Below, one piece after another: positions 47,388 to 59,657 of a stretch of 64,000 nucleotides of DNA; the first letter of the stretch is position 1, and each line of letters opens with the position of its first letter. A model generated the notes under the pieces. The model had not been told where the DNA came from. It ran no database searches and saw nothing but the letters and a program-made list of their open reading frames with translations. This DNA comes from Phyto melanocephala (Eukaryota; Arthropoda; Insecta; Diptera; Rhinophoridae): positions 89,315,015-89,379,014 of the forward strand of contig OW799237.1 in the NCBI GenBank assembly GCA_941918925.1, read 5' to 3'. Both the position numbers and the translations under genes were made by a program.

Positions 47388-47517
47388 GGGCCAAATTACG
47401 GCATTCGATCACGATCGAAATTTTACTTTAACGATCAAGTTCGCTGTGCTTTAGGGATCGAAATTCTAATAAGAATTTTAAAATTTTGATCATGTTCAAA
47501 TGACGTAATTTGCCCCC
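47388..47517. mobile_element. Palindromic MITE, GGGCCAAATTACG family, single copy
   Basis: A 130-bp element with inverted ends (GGGCCAAATTACGGCATTCG and, reversed, GGGGGCAAATTACGTCATTT) and the internal GTTCGCTGTGCTTTAGGGAT. It is the same family as the array at 62280-62790. Confidence 0.75.
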
Positions 47518-47949
47518 TGGATTGTATCGAATGCCATTATAGGTATTCAATAACAAATGTCTCAAAATTAAACAATTGGGAAATCTATATTGAAGAAGAT
47601 AGGGAACAGAAAATGTAGATGGATTAGCCATACCATCAGAAAAAATTCTAAGAGTATCACAAAAATATCGGTGGAGTGAAATCCTCAAGTCTTAAAAAAA
47701 CAAATAAAAATCTACAATACTGCAAGAACTAAGGAAAAAAAACAACATCGGCAAACTCTGTAGGATAGAAATGCTCCTTGTGCTCTCGAAAGGAGTTATA
47801 AAAAACTAAACGCTCAGTAAGAGGTTCAGGCAACGTGTTAGAAATTATACCAAATTTTTTTGATGATTAGTTATTTTTAGAAAACGTTTAAAATAATCAA
47901 TACATTTTCTGTTAAGTTTTTATTTTTATGATTTATTTTGATCATTTAA

Positions 47950-48275
47950 CTATTGATTAAATATTTGTTTTAAGCACTGAATATTTTTAATAAATTCTCT
48001 ACTTCGAGAAATTTATAATTTATAGTAAAATTTTTACAATTTTTTTTTAACTAAAATAGTTTTCTATAAAATCTTGGAAATTAGAAGAAATTTTTTTGGC
48101 GAAACTTTTATTTTTCACAATTGAAAGTTAAATATTTGTTTTAAGCACTGAATATTTTTGATAAAATCTCTACTTCGAAAAATTTATAATTTATTCGAAA
48201 ATTGATGTAATTTTTTTTAACTAAAATAATTTTCTATAAAATCTTGGTTATTAGAAGAAATTTTTTTTTCGAAAT
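47950..48275. repeat. Tandem duplication, about 165 bp per unit
   Basis: TTAAATATTTGTTTTAAGCA starts both units (about 47957 and 48127). The order of blocks (ACTGAATATTTTT, CTCTACTTCGA, TTTTCTATAAAATCTTGG, ATTAGAAGAAATTTTTTT) is the same, with point differences. Intergenic and very A/T-rich. Confidence 0.7.
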
Positions 48276-49420
48276 TTAAATTTTTAGTAATATTTCAATA
48301 AATAAATTTCGTAAGAAATTTTATTTAAAATTCTTACAAAAATTTATATGAAAAATTATTAAGCTTTAATTTTTAAAGGAGAAAAAAATTTTTTTTCAAA
48401 TATTTCTTCTCTTAAAAGACTTTTTCTCTTTTGTTTTAGTAAAATATATGTACATGTGACAGCGCATATAGTATAGTATTTTATAAAAAAAATAGTTTAA
48501 TTTAACCAAAATAATTTTTTTTGTAATTTTCGCGAAATTTGTTGATTAAATTTTTATTTTTATAAAAAAGTTGTCGATCAATTTATTTGTATAAAAAATA
48601 TTAATTTACTACATATTAGTTTTGTTATTTACAGAAAATAATTTTTAAATTTTCGGTTAAAAGAAATTTGTTTCATTCAATTTTAATTTAAAAATTATAT
48701 TTTCTTTGATTTTTTTATGGAAATTTTAATTAAATAATTTTTTACAGAAAATTTTCAATTTCAATTGAGTAAAATATTTAATTGAGGAAAATATTTTTTT
48801 TATTTGCTATTTAAAGCAAATGTTCGTTAAAATTTTTGTAAAACTTTTATTGAAGAAAAAAAATTTAATCTTTGATTTAATTGTAGCAATTGTGGATTTG
48901 GATTGATATTCTACATTAATTTTTTTTTACTTTTTAACGAGTTTTTTTCCTAAGATTTTCTTTGTATAGAAATTTTTCATAAAATTTGCAATTTCATAAA
49001 AAAAATATTTCTGAAATAATTATCTTTTAGAAGCTTTTCTATGAACAATTTTTTTTTTAAATATTCACACAAATTTTTTTTATATAAATTGTTTATTTTA
49101 AATTTCTATTTCCATTGGTTCATTGAATTTTAATTTTTATGAAAATAAAATTATTATTATTATTGATTTCGTTTTGTTTAATTTTAAATCAATAAATTTT
49201 TTCTGTTTTTAAAAAATTTGCTTTTTTATTTTTTTTATTTTCAACAAATTCGACAATTTTTCTATTTACAAAATATTTTTTATAAAATACAAATTTTTAT
49301 TATAGAGACTTTCAAGATCTACAAGATTTTTTTAATCTGAAATCAAATATTTAACATTGCTAGATTTAAAACAAAAAATACTTAAAACAAACATGTTTGA
49401 CTGAGCAACAATCAAACGAG
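48276..49420. other. Very A/T-rich intergenic DNA
   Basis: Over a kilobase of T and A tracts with no gene or clear repeat unit. Confidence 0.5.
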
Positions 49421-49424
49421 TTCG

Positions 49425-49432
49425 TATATAAA
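49425..49432 (+). promoter_or_regulatory. Candidate TATA box of the SAPCD2-like gene
   Basis: TATATAAA stands out upstream of a stretch that looks like a 5' UTR ending at the splice donor at 50276. Transcription would start about 30 bp downstream, near 49456. Inference from sequence alone. Confidence 0.35.
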
Positions 49433-50266
49433 ACTAACTCTATGGTAGAGTTTAACAAACCGCAACACAACATTTTTTAAAAGCCCATTAAGCATTTGAG
49501 CCGCGCTCAAACACATAATAACAAACAGACAAAAAACCATATAGATACAAAAAAACGGTTTAGTGCATTAAAAGCAAATAAGCAGAACGCACGTAAATAG
49601 TGCTTAAACAACGAGCGCTGAAAACTACTAGCACAAGTACGAATAAATACAATTAAGCGGCAAACAACAAGTCCAAAAAAAAACACAAAACTAGGAAGAA
49701 GGAACCTAAAAAACTAGATAACTAGTCGATAAATAATAAAAAATACACATACATATTTATGTACATAAGAAGAAATATGTTATAACAAGAATGCAATTTG
49801 AAAAAAATCGATTATGGATAAAGTTGAACGATAAGCAGTGGCAGTTATAGCATAAAGTTGTACTATTCCTGTGCACAGTTAAGTGTGTAAAGTTCTACTT
49901 AAAGGTAAAGAAGGAAAAACCTTTTTTAAAGTTTATTTTAAAATTTTTTGTTCAAACAACACAAATATTATTATACATTTACAATATATACATGCATACA
50001 TATACATATATATTGTAAAAAAATGAGAGTAAGAATAATATAAAAGCTAACAAAGACAGCATAGTTTTTAACAGAACGACCAAGGGACAACAGGTCAAGA
50101 ATTAAAGGATCTTGAAATAAAATCTTTTAAATATCAATTGAGTTTTTTTAATTAATGCACGTGCTAAATATACAATTACTATTAGAAAAAACTAGTTGGT
50201 GTTAATTGTTTAATGCTAGATTACACAAACAATTGTCTAATAGACAAGAAAAACATTGAATTAATA

Positions 50267-53200
50267 ATGCATCAGGTAAGTCTTATGTCGCTGTGATAAA
50301 AAAAAATAATCATAAGAAAACAAAAACAAAATAATAAAAACAAATACATTCTCAATGTAAACTATAAACATACACAATCTTTTTCATACAGCATCCACAA
50401 AAATAACAATAAAATACAACAAGTATTTTGTTCGTTTGTGTATTTGTGCATGAAAATACAAATCAGGTTTGTGTCTTAAGTCTTGTGTTTTTTTTTTTGT
50501 AAACTCAACCAGTGTTTTTCAAACATGTTTGTTGTTTTTTTTATTATTATTGTTTTCTTTTATAAATTTGTGGACCTGTGTGTGCGTGTTTGTATCTTTA
50601 CGTTTTTTTAATTTTAATATTGATCACTTTAAGGAATTTATCAATTTTACAAGTGCATTAGTATGTGTACCTAATTAACAAGCATTAAACAACCAAAATA
50701 TCTACAACTAATCTAATTAGCTACATTATTTTAAACTAGTGAAATAATATTAAAAATTAAAAAAAAAACTTTTTTATAACATTTGCATCTCATAATGTTG
50801 CTGTTTTTCTTTTTCTAATGTCGTGCTTTAAGTTAGCATGCACATATTAATGATGTTAATTTTATGTTAATCCATATCTAGTTAATTTTGTATTTTTTAT
50901 ACGACTGGCATTTTTTTTTTTTTTTTTGCGTGGGAATTTGACATACATTTTATAACATCATTCAAAAGAAATAATTACAAAATTGCAGTGAATTTATCTT
51001 GAGACGATATTTTTTTCCAGCTGTCAGTTATTTGAGATTTTTACTCATAAATTAAATAGTTTTCAAAATTCACTTGTTGCAAAAACTAAACAATGCTACT
51101 AGTGTCTTTTAAATAAATTTGGTGTGAACATTTATATTTTATTTTACATAACGCCAAGTAAAATTAATTTGTAGCAAATTTTCACAAGATTTATTTTTTT
51201 TTAATTTATACTAAATTTGTTTAAGAATTTTAAAATAAAACAGAATGGATCAATTTTAAAAAGTAATAATATAATGCCTCCAAATATACTTTGAACAGTA
51301 ATTAGATGGTCTAATTTATATTTACTGCTGCAATTATTTAACTGACGGAATTAGTGTCAATGGCATTGTTTGTCCATACGTTAGTAAGGTCTTCACCATC
51401 AACAACACTCTTTGATCGGAATGTCTTAGTGTTAGATGTAAATATCATCTATTTAACTCACAAGTTTATACGAAAATTGATTTTGTAAATTAAACTTCAC
51501 ATACAAATTCATATTTTTGCTGTAGTGAGTGAGAACGAAATTTACCAAACTTAAGCTTTTCTCCTTTTTAGTTATTCTTTTCAATTATCACATTTTTTAT
51601 TCTTGCTTTAAGCCACCAGTCTGATGATTCCGATCAAAGAGTGCTGATGATGAAACCGTAGCTGGTTTCGAAAATGCATTCCACTCGGCTGGTGTCGGGA
51701 TTAAAACTTACTTTTCCAACATATTCTTTCATTATCACAAATAAAAAATTGATTTCTTCATTTAATGAGTAGAAATTTAGTATTAAAAATGAACTAAAGC
51801 CAAAATAAAAATAATAAAGTCTTTAAAACAGTTAAAGTTCAACAATAAAATAAAAAAAAATATTTCACTTAAATTTAAAAATTACTGTAAATGATTTTTA
51901 TTTTGTTCAAGTTTATTTACTCTATTATTTTTTATCTCCTTAAAATTTTCTAAATTAAATTTTTTAAATTATTATGATTTACATTAAAATTTAATATATT
52001 AAGTTCGAATAAAATATTAATATATAAATCAATATGAACATGTACAAAAATGTCATTTGATAAGAGAAGGAAAAAAGACAAATCAGTCGTGATTCAGCTC
52101 TGGTCGGGTCAAGAGCTTTCGCGTCATTGCCATTTTCTCTTAAGGGCAATCAGACCGTCCTTTTTATCTGGCTTCGAGAGATTTGCGTCTCACTCTCGCA
52201 TTGGTTAATTGCGTGGCGTCGGTTTGCGGTACTGAGGTACAGTTACCCGGAGTCTCAATTAACCTTTGCAAAACTTAAAAAAAAAACTTCCTATATGAAG
52301 GTACAGGTCGACTTACGGATACTGAACCTGTGTGGGATACCCTGGCTCTATAGTTTTAAAACCTTGCCATTAAAATTAAAAATAAACAAAGACAAATTTT
52401 AAAGTAAGTTCTATTATTCCCTAATGCAAATATCATTGAATTGAACCATAAATACAATTTTAAATTACATATGCGAGTACAGATAAAGAGTGCTGATGAT
52501 GAAATCGTAGCTGGTTTCGAAAATGCATTCCACTCGGCTTTTATCGAAATAGCTTTTCAAGATTCTAAAATGATTACAATTTAATTTAGAACATTTTAAG
52601 GAAATTAAAAATAATAGAAAAAATGAACTTGAGCCAAAATAAAAATGATTTACAGTAAAATTTAATATAAAGTTTGAATAAAATATTAATATAAAAATTT
52701 AAAAATTATATAACATTTTATTTTATAAACAGAAAAAAATTATAAATAATGAATTTTTGGAAAATGTTGTATTTATTTATTTTTTTTTATGTATATTCTA
52801 ATTACGTTAACATTTTAATTTTCTATGTAAATTTGGTTAAAATATTTCATATTTTGTATAAAAATTAAATTAAATAAAATCTTTTTTTTTTCATAGATGC
52901 TTCGTGGCAACGAAACTAATATAACAATGGGAGTTTTAAACAATAATCAAATGATAAATATTCAAAATAATATGAATAATCTTAGTAAAAGTGATACAAC
53001 GACAATACATGGTGGAGGACAACAAAGTGTAAGTGCATTCGATGCATTGCCCAAAGCATTTGTACAATCTATGAAAACATTGTTTGATATATTGGATGAT
53101 CAGCAGACAGGTTATGTAAAATTCATCGATATAGAAAAGGGTTGGCAAGATGATGGTAGTAAAGGTTTACCTAGAGGCGTTATGGAATCCTTGCGCAAGG

Positions 53201-54535
53201 TTACACCATCCAATGGACTATTGACATTTGAGAGATTTTGTGCCGGTTTAAAGCTGTGTTTACTTCGCAATCAAAGTCAGAATCAACTGCAAAATGAAAA
53301 TACTCAAATGTCATTAAAGGGAAATAAGGGTAATACAAATTCTATTAGTGGCAGCTGGAAGAATAAGTCACCTATTAAAGCGACAAGACCACCATCAGCA
53401 CCAGTTTTAGATATAGAAAATCCTATGCCCACAAATCGTTGGTCATCTAATATAAGAACCTACAATATCTCTACATCGCATAAAGCTCTAAGTATGCCAC
53501 AATTAAGTCCAGACTCAGAGGTTGAAATGACAACATCTTTAAATGCTCTTAGATCACCATATAATTCACCTTCTCCACCTCCCAAACCGCCCAGAGCTTC
53601 GGCGGCTTTAACTACCAATACAGCAAATACAGGAATTTTAAGTGCTTCGAACAAGGCTGAAATAAGGCATGCTTTACAAAATTGGCAAATGGGAGTATTG
53701 CGCAATGAATTAGATCTAAAGGAAAAGCAAAACATTTTTTTCCAACAATGTGGTTATCGAGGTAGTGCGGATGGTGGTTCTTCCTCAGCCACAGACAGTG
53801 GCAATTTTACAAATATGCCCTTAAAGAAAACCGCCACTAAGAGAAGAGAACCACGAAGACATACTTTACAAAATGGCATCGATTACAATATGCTTAAACG
53901 TTTAAAACAATACGAAGAAGAGAGAGAAGTCTTGTTGTTAGGTTTTAATGCGGTAAATAAGGCAAGAGAATGGTATATGCAACATATAGTAAATGTGCAG
54001 GAAAAAATTAAATATTTAGGACGCATGGGTTCATCTAATGTGGTAAGTAGGACTTTAAAAACTAAATTTTTATTATTACATACTTAATAAAAACTGTTTT
54101 TTTTTGCAGGAACAATGGTCTGAGGTGCAGCAAGAACGTTTGAACTTTCAAAGGGCTCGTATTTTAGAAGTTAACCGAAGTCTATCGGCTTTAGCTGAAT
54201 GCTGGGAAAGAGGTGGCTTTCCTTATCATTTCAATTTGGCTATAAGAACGCCCACTAAAGCTAGTATAAATCGTGCAAATGTTAATGCTTCCAGCACTAT
54301 ATCTGACCGTTTGCGCCAACAAAACCGTTTATTGACCAGTGAAGGTCATCTAAAGAATGAACGTATTGCAATGTTAGAAAGAGAAAAACAGACACTTTTA
54401 GCAGAACTTTTTGAACTAAAACAACGTTCTGGTCTTGCCAGACATACGAATAGTTATTTAAATGTATTAAGTCAATCATCACCTGGCTGTAGTTCATCTT
54501 CTGGTGGCTTGGGGGATGCCGATGTAGTTTATTAA
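50267..54535 (+). CDS. SAPCD2-like (suppressor APC domain) protein
   Basis: Exons 52897-54042 and 54110-54535 (stop) are firm; they join in phase 0. A short first exon is proposed, 50267-50275 (ATGCATCAG before GTAAGT), in phase with the ATG at 52897, giving 526 residues; otherwise translation starts at 52897. The suppressor-APC domain lies at about residues 50-128 (LPKAFVQSMKTLFDILDDQQ, then KGLPRGVMESLRKVTPSNG and LTFERFCAGLK). A Pro-rich SH3-type motif (PPKPPR) follows, and the C-terminal third is helical and probably coiled-coil (LKQYEEEREVLL; IAMLEREKQTLLAELFELK). Vertebrate SAPCD2 acts in spindle orientation and cell polarity; the fly role is inferred. It converges on mRpS37. Confidence 0.88.
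51395..52540. repeat. Direct and inverted repeat cluster in SAPCD2-like intron
   Basis: A 55-bp block (AAAGAGTGCTGATGATGAAA then CGTAGCTGGTTTCG and ATTCCACTCGGCT) occurs at 51636-51690 and 52485-52539 in direct orientation, with one or two differences. Part of it (CCGATCAAAGAGTG) occurs inverted at 51405-51420. Between them, 52085-52330 has clearly higher G+C than its surroundings. It may be a decayed retroelement; I cannot name it. Confidence 0.5.
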
Positions 54536-54545
54536 TTTTGATTGT

Positions 54546-54551
54546 AATAAA
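54546..54551 (+). terminator. Poly(A) signal of the SAPCD2-like gene
   Basis: AATAAA, 11 bases after the stop codon. It is very close to the stop; a later signal is possible. Confidence 0.4.
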
Positions 54552-55321
54552 ATACAGTCTTAAATTATAAATACAAGAGGGGATTGGAGCACAAAGCTCC
54601 AAGTGACATGTTTAATTACTAAAGTTATTAATAAATATTTTAATCTAACATTACACAAAAATATCATCTCTTACGTATACAAATACCCAAAAGATACCTT
54701 TGAAGTAAGGAAAGTAATGTAATGTGAGCCACATATAGGGCAAAAACTTAATAAATTTCAACAGGCGACAACTGATTTCTTGTCAGCCACGTGACTATGT
54801 TACAAGTCTTACGAGACGCTAGATATTAGCTCAGAACTTCTATGAGCTCCCCCACTCAATCAATGTGTTAAAAGAATTTAAATGATTGTTTCCATGTGTA
54901 AAAGGAATTTAAATGTTTTAGTACAAGGGGCTTAAGTGATGATATCTCCCTTGAGCTCCAAGCAAAACTGATATTTTAAGTGCTAGAATTGATCACCGTA
55001 TCATCGTTTGTATATTGTTACAGCTCATTTTGGAAGTAAAAGGGCTATTGTATGTTTAAAAAAATCTGTTCTAATGCCCGGCAAGTTCAGGATATGGAAA
55101 ATTTTTAATACACTAAATAACTGCAATAACTTTAAATTCTTTTGCGAATTCTTTAATAAGCGTAAATGAAGGGGTGTAAATAGATTTTTCCCCCTCAAAA
55201 ACAAATTCCGAGTTATTTTTTAATTTTAAATCTTGTTTTATTAGACTAAACAATTGAAACATAACATTTATTCAATTATGTACTTAAATGACAAAGAAAT
55301 ATTTAATACACATCTTTCCTT
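54552..55321. other. Convergent intergenic region
   Basis: Between the 3' ends of the SAPCD2-like gene (+) and mRpS37 (-). No gene or RNA seen. AATAAA on the minus strand near 55,270 could end mRpS37. Confidence 0.5.
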
Positions 55322-55690
55322 TTATTCAGGATTGGGAAAACGTCTCATGTACTTATTCAATTGTTTATAATTCAAATTATACCCCGGCGTTAATATACCT
55401 TGATTAATAGTCGCTTTACTGGCCGTTTTTCGATCCATATAAACTTTATAACATTTCTGAAATTCCGATATTTCTTTGGAACATAACTTCTCTACGAACT
55501 CATTGTTCTTTAGACAGGCAAACAAAACCGACATTTCTTGAAGGCAGGCAACATCTGAACCAGAATCTGCTTTACCACTTACAGTGTTTTTTAAACGTAA
55601 AGGTAGAATTTCTTGAAAAGGCACAGCAGCTGGATTCTGAGGAGCACGGCTTTTATGTTTAGCAGCATAAGCACAAGTAGGAACACGCAT
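55322..55690 (-). CDS. mRpS37: Mitochondrial small-subunit ribosomal protein mS37 (CHCHD1)
   Basis: A 122-residue protein from ATG at 55690 to TAA at 55322-55324. mS37 is a structural protein of the mitochondrial 28S ribosomal subunit. The start MRVPTCAYAAKHKSRAP is basic. A twin CX9C motif (Cys49/Cys59 and Cys70/Cys80) forms the CHCH hairpin and is usually oxidised by Mia40 on import. The C-terminus KQLNKYMRRFPNPE matches the family's conserved 'LNK...RFPN' end. The sequence just upstream of the ATG (CTTACTTAG) could be a splice acceptor, so a 5' UTR intron or earlier start is possible, but the length is already normal. Its 5' end faces the NEURL2-like gene 1.1 kb away. Confidence 0.92.
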   Translation of the reverse strand: MRVPTCAYAAKHKSRAPQNPAAVPFQEILPLRLKNTVSGKADSGSDVACLQEMSVLFACLKNNEFVEKLCSKEISEFQKCYKVYMDRKTASKATINQGILTPGYNLNYKQLNKYMRRFPNPE

Positions 55691-56833
55691 GCTAAGTAAG
55701 AGATGTAGAACAAATAAACAACATTATCTTTCTTTTATCATTTTTATAAGCCTCTGTTAAAAACTTAATTTAAAAAAATAATTAACCAACTTAACCTTTT
55801 ACCTAGCTCTTTTGGAAAACGTTATGAAAGTTTGACCAAACAGCTGTTTAAAAAAGCAGTGTTGGTATTTGAAACATTTTAATTTTTCACTTGTGATACA
55901 TTGCAATTTAAGCGCTTTTTATGATAAAAACACACAAATTTTTATGTAGACTACTACCGTATTATTAAAAATTTTCTTTAAGGCTTATTTACAAATTCTT
56001 GTACAACATATATCGACAATTAAAACTTTCGACCTTAATTATTTTTAAATAACAGCACTTTTTTAACTAATCACTGGAAGCAAGCCCTAGAATTCGATTT
56101 GGTACAAAAGTTCTTTAATACTCATGCGATAAATGATATGAAAATAATCAAGTAATTAGCCTTAAAAAATATTAATCAGTTTAATAACTTAATGTCGGTT
56201 TTTTCAAATGCAAACGAAGCAGTTAATTTTTCTATTAATACAAATATATTAATACAAATTTTTTATATGATTCTATAGCGTATAAAAGAAAGCTGTTTTT
56301 TAATTTTTATTTCAAATTTCTCTAATTTTTGTAGACTGTAATTTTGTAGATATTTTGATTAATTTAATTATTTATTTAAATTTACGAATTTTTTTTTGTA
56401 TATAAAATTACTAATATAAGATATTTTATTTTCTTTACATCAAATCGAAATGTTTGCTCTCTTGAAAATATAACTTTATTAGCAAATTAGTGGTAACTTA
56501 AATTATTCAAATAAATTCAGTACTATTTTAAAAATATTTTAATGGGAATCGTAGACATATTAACAACTAATATGTTTAAAACGTAACCAAAAAATATAGT
56601 ATTGTTAAGCGTAATAATAAAGAATATTTAGAGCACAACTCTGTATTTTTCCAGTGTTGTTTAAGTAAATACTAAAAATATTGTTTTCATTTTGTTTTGT
56701 TCTACATAAAAATAAAGAAACGCTTTATTGAAACGAAAAATAATTAAAAATACAGAAATTTTACGACATTTTTGTTTGTTAACCACTGTCTTAATTAAGT
56801 AAGTTTTTTAAAAGTATTTTATTAAACAGAAAA
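55691..56833. other. Divergent intergenic region
   Basis: Separates mRpS37 (-) and the NEURL2-like gene (+) and should hold both promoters. No TATA box or other element is clear enough to call. Confidence 0.4.
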
Positions 56834-58131
56834 ATGAGTGAAGCTCAAGGCAGTAACTTAAATTCTTTGACTGTCGCTGCTGTCAATGAGCAATCATCAT
56901 CAACAAATGCAGTAACTAGTGCAAGTGTTAATAATACTGTAGCAAACGTTAATTATACACTAGCCACACCAAAACGCCAGTTGTCTAGATTTCATCCATA
57001 TCATGGAGCTAACATTATATTGTGTGATGACAATACAGTAGCTTTCCGTAAGGCCAGCTTTGCTGATGCAGTTACATTTTCTGAGAAACCCCTGCAAATG
57101 GGTGAAATATTTCTAGTGGAAATTGAAAAAAATGAGCGTGGTTGGTCAGGTCATATGCGTTTGGGATTAACGCAGCTGGTACCAGATGTTTTGGGTACAA
57201 TGGAAGATGGCTTGCCTCAATTTGCTTTACCAGATTTGGCTAATCTAGGAACTTGTTGGATATATCCCATATCAAAATTTGAGTCGCATGCTTTGACGCC
57301 ACGTTCGAATCCTGACGATTTCGGAGGTGGTGGAGGAGGAAACACTAGTGGAAGCAGTGGTGATGATGATGCCAATGCATCAACAAGTGATGGCCAAGCT
57401 ACAACAAGTACAGCGGCAAACAAAGGTAAGAGGCGATTTGTGTAAATTTTTTACACATACATATAAATATATATTTTGTTATAAGTTTAGAATAAATTTT
57501 ATTGTGTGTTTTTTAACATTGCATTGAGTTAAATTTTTTTATAAATGCAAATTCATCGCATCAGGAGCTTTATGTAGTGTACAAGGAAAATTCATATGAG
57601 TAAATTAAAAATATAAAATTTTAATAGGTACGATCTTAGGCGATGCCATGTATGTACGTACACCAAGAGGTATGATTCCAAAACGTTTATTATGGCCCTC
57701 TGTGACTGATTTTAACAGCAGCGGAGATTGCAATCCAGGTATTCTTTTGACTGATAAAGGTTCACGTATTGGAGTGGTATTTGTGCCAACAGAATACGAT
57801 GACACCAAAGGCGAAATGCATTTTATAATTAACGGAGTCGATCAAGGACCCTGCACTAAAGATATACCACTTAATAAAGAACCCTTACATGTGGTTATAG
57901 ATGTCTATGGCACAACAAAACAAATAAGGATAATACAATTATATGGCAGTAAGTCTCTTTTAAAATTAACATACACATTTCTTGATATACAAAATGCAAT
58001 AAATGATTATTTCAGTTGTTTCCTTACAAAATGCTTGCCGCGATACTATATTACTAAATATAAAACCACAAAATATTGATAAATTACCGTTGCCAGAACG
58101 GTTAAAGAATTTTTTAAGAGGTCAAGATTGA
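56834..58131 (+). CDS. NEURL2-like protein: NHR domain plus SOCS box
   Basis: Exons 56834-57425, 57628-57948 and 58016-58131 (TGA) give 342 residues with GT-AG junctions in phase. Proteins of this layout are substrate-recognition parts of Cullin-RING ubiquitin ligases: the neuralized repeat binds a partner and the SOCS box recruits Elongin B/C. The NHR starts at about residue 51 ([43 protein letters not shown]) and continues in exon 2 ([38 protein letters not shown]). A Gly-rich, Asp/Ser/Thr-rich insert lies near residues 155-200. Exon 3 is the SOCS box ([25 protein letters not shown]). Vertebrate NEURL2 (Ozz) is the closest family I recall. Confidence 0.9.
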
Positions 58132-59567
58132 AAGTAAAACAAAGAGAGACGAACAAATAATTGTTAAGTATAATTCTTTTTAATTTTAGAAAATAGGAAA
58201 ACATAATGTAAACACTATTGAAAATCTAAAAATAACGTGATGCATTTATTCTTTTTGTTTTCTTTGTTTAAAAATAAATTTTGCTCCTTCATCCCAGTTT
58301 TCTTTTTCTTTTCTTTTAATTGTTTTTTTATCTAATCTGAATTTTGAAAATAGCATTTATCTAACTCGAAAATATCAGTTTAAATCACATAGTTTTAAAA
58401 GGATTCGATATAAAAACGAATGATTTTTATTACATACCAGATAAAACTATTTACAGTTTAAAAACAAACGAGAAATATTGTATAGGAGAGTGAAATATGT
58501 TATTATTTTAATAAAATATATAAATTACAATAATAAATTTAGTTATTTCCCAAAAATATGAATCGCACAATATTTTATAAATACAAAATCCTATCTATAA
58601 GTTTTTTAAGTTTAAAAATAATGAATTCCTTTGATTTGTGATTTGTTATTTAAAATACATCCTAAACCTTTTTTATAATTATATTCTTTAAACCTTTTTT
58701 AATATAATAGTATTATTTTCTGTTGAAAGAAAAACTAATCTCTTCAAAATTTAAAATATCTCTAAATACATACATTGTTAAAATCATAAATGTCAATGTA
58801 AATAATTTAAACAATAATCTGTACAATTAGTTTTGTTAGCAAAACAGCACATTGAATTTTATGAATAAAATGTTATTAGCTATTGCATAAGAAAACACCA
58901 CAATAAATATTAAAATAAACTTTAATTTAATCAAACAAAAGTTAGGCTATGGACTGGTTATAAAAAAATAAAAGGAATGTTAAAACCGATGGTAATAAAT
59001 TTTAAAATTAACCTAAACTTCAATGAAAACCCAATATAATACTAAAATAATATATTACTTTTATATATATACTATTTTTTCCCGTTTTGAATTTCTTAGC
59101 TTTAATTTGTATATATTTAATTTATATACATTTTTTTGATTATTATTTTTTTTACTAAATATATATTGTACTAAATAAATCATAAAAAAACGTGTTTAAT
59201 TTAAAAGTTCATAGGATTTAAGCCATCGCTTTCTTTTTTTGTAGTTTTTATCAAACAGTGCTTGCAGGTTTCCAAACTGCTTGTGACAGGAAACGTATTT
59301 TTATAATATTCTTTTATCAGCCCAATAAACTTTTTTTAGCCTAAATAATAAAATTTGTAAAAAGTTTCATTTGAATATTAATTATAATTTTCTATTTTGG
59401 TTACTTGAAATGAGGTGAGTAAGATTTGCTCCTCTATACGCTTCCTACGATACATACATATTTAGCTACATGTCACGAAGGTACCGAATTAAAATAAAAT
59501 CATTCATTAAAAATCTTAAAAATTAAAATGTTAAAAAGTTTCATTTTTATTTAATAATAATTTTATT
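58132..59567. other. AT-rich intergenic DNA
   Basis: Covers the NEURL2-like 3' UTR and A/T-rich DNA up to the tRNA. No further gene seen. Confidence 0.5.
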
Positions 59568-59573
59568 AAAAAA
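59568..59573 (-). terminator. RNA polymerase III terminator of tRNA-Thr
   Basis: Six T residues on the minus strand, 12 bases downstream of the tRNA 3' end. Confidence 0.75.
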
Positions 59574-59585
59574 GTAGTGCGCTGT

Positions 59586-59657
59586 TGCCTCCTGTGAGGA
59601 TTGAACTCACGACCCCTGGTTTACAAGACCAGTGCTCTGCCACTGAGCTAAAGAGGC
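59586..59657 (-). tRNA. tRNA-Thr (anticodon UGU)
   Basis: The 72-nt minus-strand sequence starts GCCTCTTTAGCTCAGTGG and ends with acceptor strand and discriminator GGAGGCA. The anticodon stem-loop is CTGGTCTTGTAAACCAG with anticodon TGT. The T arm contains GGTTCAA-like GAGTTCAATCC (B box) and the D arm TAGCTCAGTGG (A box). All stems pair; no intron. Confidence 0.97.

Noticed and set aside
47428..47688. 86-codon minus-strand ORF with a plausible composition
   Set aside because: About a third of it is the palindromic MITE at 47388-47517, and the same peptide can be read from the MITE array at 62.3 kb.
52127..52402. 91-codon ORF in the SAPCD2-like intron
   Set aside because: It falls in the unusual higher-G+C block, but the peptide matches nothing I know and the frame does not extend; noted as a repeat region instead.
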